From a bacterium (GTDB taxonomy: Bacteria > UBP18 > UBA7526), in the NCBI GenBank assembly GCA_030616365.1, contig JAUWXM010000003.1, positions 1 through 34,665 of the forward strand: a stretch of DNA of 34,665 nucleotides, read 5' to 3'. Both the position numbers and the translations under genes were made by a program. A model generated the notes under the pieces. The model did no database searches. It had not been told where the DNA came from and saw only the letters and a list, made by a program, of their open reading frames with translations. Positions 21,981 through 28,193 of the stretch are shown here, piece after piece (positions within the stretch are counted from its first letter, which is position 1; each line of letters begins with the position of its first letter).

Positions 21981-23513
21981 CTAAAAGCCTCCTGTATAGC
22001 AGCGAAGATAATCCAAGAGACAGGTAGTAGTCGCCGGCCGTTGCGAATCCAAAAGCGTAAAATAAATATCTGAGTCAGAACTGGAGTATTGGAGATAAGA
22101 AGACATTCTTAAAATACCATCTACATAGACCTTGCCGTAATTGCCTTTTATAGTTATTCTATAAATATGGAAAGCATCCCTTGTATTCATATAGTAAAGT
22201 TGTGTAGCCGAGGTGCCGTGGAGGGATACTTTACTGGAATCAATCCCAAAGCAAACGCGTTTAACACCATCATGAAAATAGAAGTATAGACGGTACGTCC
22301 CTGAGTAATATTTTGCCCTTATTTCGATTATATTGCCATTAGCATTAGAACCCAAAATATTTGGGAGAGCGTAAGTAAGTCCAAAACCTGGAACGCGTGT
22401 GACAGTTAATATTCCATTGCTTACGGAGCAGTTACTCTCATCACCACCTAGTGTCCACACAGGGTCTGCTGCAGTGGGCAATTCATTTGCTTCATACATT
22501 ACTGTCCAATGAAAGAGAACATTTTCTACCTTTATAAGGACTCCTTCAGATACTTTGGTGTTACCTGCTTGGTCGAAAGCTTTGGCATAGATAATATATT
22601 CGCCATCAGGAAATAGAGGATCGCCATATTCATCAAGAGCTGTAGTATCCCAATCTACCTGATAATTGCCTTGAATAAATCTATCTTTATTGTCAAAGCC
22701 TATCCTTATTCCTGTTCCTTCCCAGTTATCCGGAGTATCATCTGGATATCCTGCCCAGAACTCTACCATAGTTATTCCTGAACCCTTAAGCCAATCAGAG
22801 GCAAAGGCTTTTGGCGTATAGGTACCACTTATGGTTTTCATTTCTTCGTTAGGGTCTGGATCGGTTATTCTTACTTCTTTAACCTCTGCACTTTCTCGCT
22901 TTTCTAAGAAACTCCTTTGTAGTGCTGGAGTAAGAGTAAACCAAGCATCATCTGGTACTATGTCAACTCTCGCTTGCTCATAACAATATTCTACTAAGCC
23001 ATCGCAGCGAAAAGTTTTGCCTGGGTTTTTATATCCCCAGAAGAAACGATACTTGGCTCCCAACTCTTCCTGTCTCTTAGCAATATTTACAATCTTTCGA
23101 CGTTGAAAACAACTAAGTGAGGGTTCATATCTAACATCCCAGAAATCGCCCATTTCGTGGAATGCACGAAAAGTGATTTCGTGAACTCCCGGCTCAACAG
23201 AAAGGCCAAGAAGAATCTTCCAGACTTCCTCCGGCGCTGCATTAGATTCTAATACCCTATGCTGCTTCATATATGTATCCAAATCATCAGGATTATTAGG
23301 CTTTCCTGTTTCTCCATTTATATCCTTCCACTCCCGATAAAGACCAGCGTGTCCAATGAACCAGATGATGGGTATGTGCTTACCAAGATCACTATAGATG
23401 GCATCGCCTTTCTCGAAGTAATAACGCTCAGCAGCATAGGCATTGCCAAACATCATTAAAACCAAAAATGATACTATCAACGATAGCTTTAAAACCTTAC
23501 TTGTTCTGAACAT
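21981..23513 (-). CDS. Exported permuted papain-like (YiiX/NlpC-P60-like) protein with Ig-like and LamG-like C-terminal domains
   Basis: 510 residues. A Sec signal peptide (1-28, cleavage after GNAYA) is followed by GDAIYSD and IGHAGLY with H55, and much later FRCDGLVEYC with C170. In classical NlpC/P60 proteins the Cys comes before the His; here the His comes first, as in circularly permuted papain-like enzymes of the YiiX/LRAT type. It may be an amidase, peptidase or acyl hydrolase on cell-envelope material. Residues about 215-335 resemble an Ig-like domain (PDGEYIIYAKAFDQAGN). Residues 350-510 look like a LamG/concanavalin-type sandwich (FGLTYALPN, IEIRAKYYSG, GKVYVDGIL). AAGGAGG precedes the ATG. 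It is the last of three exported-protein genes in a row. Confidence 0.68.
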   Translation of the reverse strand: MFRTSKVLKLSLIVSFLVLMMFGNAYAAERYYFEKGDAIYSDLGKHIPIIWFIGHAGLYREWKDINGETGKPNNPDDLDTYMKQHRVLESNAAPEEVWKILLGLSVEPGVHEITFRAFHEMGDFWDVRYEPSLSCFQRRKIVNIAKRQEELGAKYRFFWGYKNPGKTFRCDGLVEYCYEQARVDIVPDDAWFTLTPALQRSFLEKRESAEVKEVRITDPDPNEEMKTISGTYTPKAFASDWLKGSGITMVEFWAGYPDDTPDNWEGTGIRIGFDNKDRFIQGNYQVDWDTTALDEYGDPLFPDGEYIIYAKAFDQAGNTKVSEGVLIKVENVLFHWTVMYEANELPTAADPVWTLGGDESNCSVSNGILTVTRVPGFGLTYALPNILGSNANGNIIEIRAKYYSGTYRLYFYFHDGVKRVCFGIDSSKVSLHGTSATQLYYMNTRDAFHIYRITIKGNYGKVYVDGILRMSSYLQYSSSDSDIYFTLLDSQRPATTTCLLDYLRCYTGGF

Positions 23514-23541
23514 AATTCCTTCCTCCTTATCCGGATGCTTT

Positions 23542-24510
23542 TTAGAAAGCTCCGCCTTTATATTTAAATCTCTTTATTACAGTCTTTTCTGTTCCATCAG
23601 GGTTCATCATCATAAAATAATGGGGAGTTATAAAAAGAAGTCTCTGATACCAGGGAGGAAGCTTCATTGGGCAGGCAAAATAAAGGATCTTTTTGCCATC
23701 TGGTGTCCATTGGAGCCCCCAATACTCGTAGTCTTCTTCAATCGTTGTTAAACGAGTCTTATGGAGGTCAATATACTCTTTCCTGTACCCCTCCTTTCTT
23801 CCCCATCCCGGGGGTTTTGTCGAACGAGCCTTAAGATACCAAGATTCGAATTTATCTATCTCTACTACATAAATAACCTCTGTCCGTTCATCGGAACTTA
23901 GAATGTTCTCGTGCCCAATAAAGACCATCCTTTTTCCATCAGGGGAGGTTTTCGACGAATCATCAACCCTCTGCTCATGTAGAGCAGATTGTATCTTGCC
24001 TAAAGGCCACGAGGGTAGTTCAAAGAATGAAATAATTTGGCCGTGACGGTTAGAAACTACGGCTAATTTTTCATTCTTTCCATCCGCATCGATAATATAA
24101 ACACCACTTTGTGGCGACTCATCGTAGACAATATCGGCTTTAAAAGCAATCTTTCTGCCATCAGGAGACCAAGCGATAGGTTGAGCATAATCATCAGGTG
24201 AATAAAATGCGGCCTTTTTAGTCAAGAGTTTTTGTTCAGTTCCATCTATATTTGCAATCCACAGCCCATCTCGGTTATTATAGGCGACCTTGGTCCCATC
24301 TGGCGAGAGTGCGGGATTGCACATATCCTCTTTTATAGGTATGCGTTTAATCTCACCGGTGGATAGGTTCAACAGGAAAGAATGACAATAGGCATCGCAA
24401 AACACAATTTTCCCTTTGAGTCCCATGCCTCGAAGGTCAAGCACACTTTCACAACCGGTTAAAGAAAGAAGGAAGAGAATAAGGATAAGAAATATTATCC
24501 GCTTCGACAT
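23542..24510 (-). CDS. Lipoprotein with TolB-like (PD40) beta-propeller repeats
   Basis: 322 residues. The signal peptide ends in the lipobox LTGC with C20 as the lipidated residue. At least four PD40/WD40-like strands are readable: ALSPDGTKVAY, AWSPDGRKIAF, KTSPDGKRMVF and LQWTPDGKKILY, with the turn IDGTEQKLL between them, as in the TolB propeller. Such proteins sit at the periplasmic face of a membrane and bind partners or sense envelope state. AAGGAG lies 12 bases before the ATG. It lies 30 bp after the HEAT-repeat gene and 28 bp before the permuted papain-like gene, so the three probably share a transcript. Confidence 0.78.
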   Translation of the reverse strand: MSKRIIFLILILFLLSLTGCESVLDLRGMGLKGKIVFCDAYCHSFLLNLSTGEIKRIPIKEDMCNPALSPDGTKVAYNNRDGLWIANIDGTEQKLLTKKAAFYSPDDYAQPIAWSPDGRKIAFKADIVYDESPQSGVYIIDADGKNEKLAVVSNRHGQIISFFELPSWPLGKIQSALHEQRVDDSSKTSPDGKRMVFIGHENILSSDERTEVIYVVEIDKFESWYLKARSTKPPGWGRKEGYRKEYIDLHKTRLTTIEEDYEYWGLQWTPDGKKILYFACPMKLPPWYQRLLFITPHYFMMMNPDGTEKTVIKRFKYKGGAF

Positions 24511-24540
24511 TGTCTGATTAATCTCCTTCTCTTTAATGCC

Positions 24541-25827
24541 TTACTCTTGATACTCTTCTCCGGTTAAGGTTTTATAAGCTTCCTTTAGTTCGGTTTTTAT
24601 AAATTCATCAGTTACTCTTTCAATGGCCATTCTTATTGGTTCTGCTGCTCGCTGGTCTTTAATCTTAGCCAGGGCAGAGCCAGATTCCATCACTAAATAC
24701 TCGTCTTCATTTTCTAGGAAAGCTATTAAAGGCTCTACTGCTCTTGGGTCACCTATCTCTCCTAAAGATTCTATAGCACGAATCTGTTTTTCAGTAGTTC
24801 CGGTTTGAAGGATATTCAATAAGGGGTCTACTGCTCTATTATCCTTTAAGAATCCTAAGGCAAGGATTGCAGCGCAAGCAATGGTTTCACTCTCATCGTT
24901 CAAAAGATCCATCAAAGGCTCTATGGCTCTTGGGTCATTTAATAGTCCCAGAGCCCGAATAACTCCAATCCTAACATCTGCGCTACTATCCGATAACTTC
25001 TCAATAAGAGGAGGCACAGCATCAGTATTACCTATATAACCCAGGCCAAGAGCAGCTGAAGTGCGTATCTGTTTACTCTCATCAGATAAGGATTGAATTA
25101 AAGCTTGAGTGGCAGCTCTGTCACCTATTTCACCTAAAGCGAATGCTACTTCAGCACGAACAAATTCTGTTTCAGTGCTACTCTGAAGGACCTCAATTAG
25201 TGGCCCCACAGCGCTACTATCTTTGATGGCCGCTAATATTTCAAGATACATTTTTCTAAGGATTTCGTTTTTGCTTGGGTCTTTGAAAGCAATCAGGAGT
25301 TTAGGGACCGCTGGCTTCCCTATTTCTTTTAGCGTCTCTGCTGCCATAGTTAAGTCTTCCCAGGAACCAGAAATAAGAGATCCTTCTATCTTGGCAATCT
25401 GTCTGGCTATGCTGGTAAATGTGAAGGTGACTATTTCGGAAGAGCCCTCGAGCATGGCTCGCTCTTCTGCTTGATAGGCAAAGGCCTGAAGGGTATGTTT
25501 ATCATCTGGTAGGTCTGTTATATCTAATTTGAAGGTATGGGTTCCTTCTTTAATTTGAGCTGGATTATCGTGTGTGGCCACTGATTTCGCATCGAGTTTG
25601 AGTTTAATTGTTCTAACATTTCCCTTCCCTTTTTCTTTAGGACCAAAGTCAACTATTACATCAAGTGAGTCTTCATAGATTTTTGCTCCATTCTGTGGCG
25701 AGGTAATACTCACTCTCGGAGCTACTTTCGGATTTTTAGCCAAAGAGGTGCTCACCATGGATAAGATCAAGATTGAACATACCCCGAGCGTTAAAAAAAA
25801 CGTTCCTAATTTTTTATGCTTCTTCAT
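24541..25827 (-). CDS. Exported HEAT-repeat (PBS-lyase-type) protein with N-terminal Ig-like domain
   Basis: 428 residues. A signal peptide (about 1-30, ...MVSTSLA) leads into an Ig-like region (36-140: VSITSPQNGAKI, GTHTFKLDITDLPDD). From about 150 to the end run eight or so HEAT repeats of 31 residues, each with a pattern such as A-V-x-P-L-I-E-x-L and R-x-x-A-A-x-A-L-G-x-I-G-D. These form a superhelix for protein binding; there is no enzymatic site. It is the first gene of the exported trio, with AAGGAGG before the ATG and a candidate promoter at 25869-25897. Confidence 0.82.
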   Translation of the reverse strand: MKKHKKLGTFFLTLGVCSILILSMVSTSLAKNPKVAPRVSITSPQNGAKIYEDSLDVIVDFGPKEKGKGNVRTIKLKLDAKSVATHDNPAQIKEGTHTFKLDITDLPDDKHTLQAFAYQAEERAMLEGSSEIVTFTFTSIARQIAKIEGSLISGSWEDLTMAAETLKEIGKPAVPKLLIAFKDPSKNEILRKMYLEILAAIKDSSAVGPLIEVLQSSTETEFVRAEVAFALGEIGDRAATQALIQSLSDESKQIRTSAALGLGYIGNTDAVPPLIEKLSDSSADVRIGVIRALGLLNDPRAIEPLMDLLNDESETIACAAILALGFLKDNRAVDPLLNILQTGTTEKQIRAIESLGEIGDPRAVEPLIAFLENEDEYLVMESGSALAKIKDQRAAEPIRMAIERVTDEFIKTELKEAYKTLTGEEYQE

Positions 25828-25868
25828 TCTTCAGCCTCCTTAAAATTTTGTTTTGATTGACATTTTTA

Positions 25869-25897
25869 AATATATCACAAGATTGTTTATTTATCGA
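25869..25897 (-). promoter_or_regulatory. Putative promoter of the exported-protein trio
   Basis: On the minus strand TCGATA (25892-25897) and TATATT (25869-25874) are 17 bp apart in an AT-rich tract, with the ATG at 25827 about 40 bp further on. The -35 match is only 4/6. The remaining gap up to the PilX-like gene stop (25898-26101) shows no hairpin terminator and no ORF. Confidence 0.4.
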
Positions 25898-26064
25898 GTG
25901 TTTTTTTACCTTTTAATACAATTCCTGCCAGTTGGTGATGGTGATTTTGGTTTCTCCTTTTTATTTGATTCATCAAGAGAAGAAAAAGTATCTTTTTGTA
26001 CATCTTGAGTGATGTTATTTCACCCGGAGTTTTTTAATTTTTTCATTCCTCTTATTTTACTCTT

Positions 26065-26190
26065 TGGAGAATTGGGCGGCCAACTTAGGAATGATCGCTG
26101 ATTAACCGCCGGGCTTTGAGAATAAGGCAGCGACATGCCTCTTGACACTATAGCCTAAGGTAGAATCGTAGATGATCCCCCAGGAAGAGA
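26065..26190 (-). repeat. Source copy of the duplicated PilX-like 3' end
   Basis: This segment, the 3' end of the PilX-like gene and about 30 bp beyond, recurs at 21370-21495 with three mismatches. Nothing like an insertion sequence borders either copy. Confidence 0.85.
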
Positions 26191-26491
26191 CATATTTGGA
26201 GTAATCTCCTCCCCCAGTATAAATGAGAGAAAAGGAACCTTCTCCAAGTTCTCGAATGGTGTAATGGTCATCAAATGTTATCCAATCATTATCTGTATCG
26301 CCCAGGGAGTATTGGGCGTATTGGAGGCCGGCATCGGCAAGATAGAGGGCGACAGTGGATTGTTTCTCCCGGACGGAGGTATTGGTCTCAGAGGCCATCA
26401 TCATGGTGAAGACCATTCCCAGCATCATGATGACAATCAGGATGAATAGAGCCATCACTAAAGCGACGCCACTCTCTTTTTTCTGGGGCAT
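26102..26491 (-). CDS. PilX/GspK-N-like type IV pilus or secretion minor pilin
   Basis: 129 residues. A short basic leader MPQKKESG is followed by a long hydrophobic helix (VALVMALFILIVIMMLGMVFTMM) that lacks the Glu at +5, as in PilX/GspK-type N-termini (GxALVxALxxL). The rest is a small soluble domain ending FSKPGG. It is much shorter than GspK (about 300 residues) and so better called PilX-like. GGAGG lies four bases before the ATG. It is the last gene of the pseudopilin run, and its 3' end has been copied to 21370-21495. Confidence 0.75.
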   Translation of the reverse strand: MPQKKESGVALVMALFILIVIMMLGMVFTMMMASETNTSVREKQSTVALYLADAGLQYAQYSLGDTDNDWITFDDHYTIRELGEGSFSLIYTGGGDYSKYVSSWGIIYDSTLGYSVKRHVAALFSKPGG

Positions 26492-26508
26492 AGAACCTCC
26501 GAAATTTA

Positions 26509-26537
26509 GGGTTAAGGGTTAAGGATTAAGGGTTAAG
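26509..26537. repeat. GGGTTAA heptamer repeats in the pilin gene spacer
   Basis: Four heptamers (three GGGTTAA and one GGATTAA) stand in tandem in the 47 bp spacer between the GspJ-like and PilX-like genes. A similar GGGGTAAGGGTTAGGGGTTA stretch sits at 28184-28203, where it forms the end of the O-antigen-ligase-like gene. They are simple repeats of unknown role. Confidence 0.7.
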
Positions 26538-26538
26538 G

Positions 26539-27153
26539 TTATTGAGTATAGGGATAGTTTCTGGGCTGAACGGTGGACCTCAGGTGTACTACATCCTCCT
26601 CTCCGGTAGCCCCTCTTTTTAGTTTAGCTTCTATTTCAATCATCCAGATGCTGTTGTATGAGCCTGCTTCAGGAGTGAATGAATTGATAGTGTTATCAGC
26701 CCACTTAGAATAATAATAAAGAGAAAAACTATCCATATATTTGGCCATTTCTTTTCCTCCTACACCTTCCTCATTACGATATAGGATGTGTTGAGCAGAA
26801 TCATAATAATAAGAGACATCCTTCAGGGTAGTAGTGTCTAAGAGATAGGCGCTGAAATTTATACTGGTAGCATCTGCAGCTTCCATCCAAGTGGCTTCTC
26901 TGGCTTCCCTGGTTAGTCTATCCATGGCCACTCGGGCCTGGGCGATGATGTCTGTTCTTTCCTTCCCTCCTCGCCAGACATCTAAACCACCCTTGAGAAT
27001 GCCATATAAAGCCATAGCGATCATACCAAGAATGGCTAAGGCAACCAGAATTTCAATGAGGGTAAGCCCCGTTGGAGATCCTTGCCAGAGGCAAGGCATC
27101 CGTCCCCTTCGGGGTCGGATTATCTCCAACGGGGTAAATCCTCTCTTCTTCAT
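26539..27153 (-). CDS. GspJ/PulJ-like minor pseudopilin with an inserted element in its prepilin leader
   Basis: 204 residues. The N-terminus reads KKRGFTPLE, then a 24-residue insertion, then SPTGLTLIEILVALAILGM, the real N-methylation motif and hydrophobic helix (Gly -1, Glu +5 in TG|LTLIE). Without the insertion it would be MKKRG|FTLIEILVALAILGM, a normal leader. The inserted 72 bp are a palindromic element (27067-27134 plus flanking bases). Downstream, ARVAMDRLTREAREAT is a conserved GspJ/PilW helix. The protein would be a minor pseudopilin of a type II secretion or type IV pilus machine, processed by a prepilin peptidase outside the window. AGGAG lies eight bases before the ATG. Confidence 0.78.
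   Translation of the reverse strand: MKKRGFTPLEIIRPRRGRMPCLWQGSPTGLTLIEILVALAILGMIAMALYGILKGGLDVWRGGKERTDIIAQARVAMDRLTREAREATWMEAADATSINFSAYLLDTTTLKDVSYYYDSAQHILYRNEEGVGGKEMAKYMDSFSLYYYSKWADNTINSFTPEAGSYNSIWMIEIEAKLKRGATGEEDVVHLRSTVQPRNYPYTQ
27067..27134. repeat. Palindromic element inserted in frame in a prepilin leader
   Basis: Outer arms CCCCGTTGGAGAT (27067-27079) and ATCTCCAACGGGG (27122-27134) are perfect 13-bp inverted repeats. Between them lie two further perfect hairpins: CCTTGCC-AGA-GGCAAGG (27080-27096) and ATCCG-T-CCCC-TTC-GGGG-T-CGGAT (27098-27120). The 68 bp would fold into a clover-like structure. TAA on both sides looks like a short target duplication; with it the gene gains 72 bp, so the frame is kept. 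It behaves like the palindromic elements that enter genes in Rickettsia (RPE); whether it is the same kind is unknown. Confidence 0.75.
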
Positions 27154-27170
27154 TTATGGTACTCCTGTGA

Positions 27171-27668
27171 TTAGTAGACTGATAATGTTTTTAGGCCGTA
27201 TAGAGAGACGGTAGCGATATCAGAATGCTCAACATAGACAATAATCCTTTTACAAGGGGTATTGGCCCCTGTTCCCATAGGGGTCTGGAGATCATAGGCA
27301 CTGACAAAGGCCACAGAGACGCTGCGTGTGAAGTCGGCATAGGCAGTCCCTACGCTGCTGCCCATAACATCTAGAGGAGGTATTTTATTCTTCCAATCAG
27401 AGTAATCATCGACATCGTCATATTCAGATCTATAGTTTTCTTCATGCCCAAAAGTGGCACTTTGTGTTTGAGGATCCCAGAACTCCTTGCCCATTATCTC
27501 GTCCATCAGGTCCTGGGCTAAGTTTGTGGCCTGGGTTCTCACCTGGTTGGCGATAACCCCATCCATACCCACAGTGAACATGGTGATGAGCATGGCGATC
27601 CCCATTGATAGAATGACTAAAGCAATCAAAATCTCGATTAAAGTAAAACCTTTCCTCTTTTTTAACAT
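27171..27668 (-). CDS. GspI/PilV-like minor pseudopilin
   Basis: 165 residues. Leader MLKKRKG is followed by FTLIEILIALVILSMGIAML, with Gly -1 and Glu +5, the prepilin N-methylation motif. ATNLAQDLMDEIMGKEFWD is the conserved helix of GspI/PilV-type pseudopilins. The C-terminal half is a beta domain ending in YGLKTLSVY. It lies between the GspH-like gene (7 bp) and the GspJ-like gene (17 bp). AGGA precedes the ATG. It would be part of the tip complex H-I-J-X; the major pseudopilin and ATPase genes are not in this window. Confidence 0.82.
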   Translation of the reverse strand: MLKKRKGFTLIEILIALVILSMGIAMLITMFTVGMDGVIANQVRTQATNLAQDLMDEIMGKEFWDPQTQSATFGHEENYRSEYDDVDDYSDWKNKIPPLDVMGSSVGTAYADFTRSVSVAFVSAYDLQTPMGTGANTPCKRIIVYVEHSDIATVSLYGLKTLSVY

Positions 27669-27675
27669 ATCTTTC

Positions 27676-28167
27676 CTACCAAATACTCACTGCCCCAGTC
27701 TCTGCGGCTATTCCAATATACAATTGATTTGAGCCCTTTTGAATCAGGACATTTCTGCTGCTTGTTAAGTCACCTCCGCTATCTGAGGGTTTGCCCAGAG
27801 CATTAAAAGTCACATAATGTTCACCAAAGGTGGTGTCCTCTATGGTAACGCCCTTCAATTGCTCATCATCATCAAAGTCGATATTTAGATTCGTGCCCCG
27901 TTTGAGAGGATTCTCTACAACTGTTCCCGTTTCCTCATTGTAAACGCTATAACGGTTCTCTGATGGAATAAAGTCTACAGTATGATCCTCATGCTGGGCG
28001 ATGGCGCGGCTCTGGGCTAATCTTATGTGATTGGCAATCTGTTCGGCGGCCGCGTCCACCTTGAAGCTGTCCGCCTGGCGGAAGAGGCGAGGAGCAAAGA
28101 CCGCAGCTAAGATGCCGATCAATAAGATAACAATGACCAGTTCAATGAAAGTAAAGCCTCTTGACAT
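27676..28167 (-). CDS. GspH/FimT-like minor pseudopilin
   Basis: 163 residues. MSRG|FTFIELVIVILLIGILAAVFAPRLF is a complete prepilin signal with Glu +5. The following AAAEQIANHIRLAQSRAIA is the GspH/FimT helix, and the C-terminal domain is beta-rich (VTIEDTTFGEHYVTFNALGKPSDSG-type segment). GGAGG lies four bases before the ATG. It is the first pseudopilin gene of the run, 26 bp after the O-antigen-ligase-like gene. Confidence 0.85.
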   Translation of the reverse strand: MSRGFTFIELVIVILLIGILAAVFAPRLFRQADSFKVDAAAEQIANHIRLAQSRAIAQHEDHTVDFIPSENRYSVYNEETGTVVENPLKRGTNLNIDFDDDEQLKGVTIEDTTFGEHYVTFNALGKPSDSGGDLTSSRNVLIQKGSNQLYIGIAAETGAVSIW

Positions 28168-28193
28168 AAAACCTCCAAGTATAGGGGTAAGGG

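Noticed and set aside
26065..26110. Terminator after the PilX-like gene (GGCGG...CCGCC)
   Set aside because: The arms are short, the loop is about 26 nt and there is no T-run.
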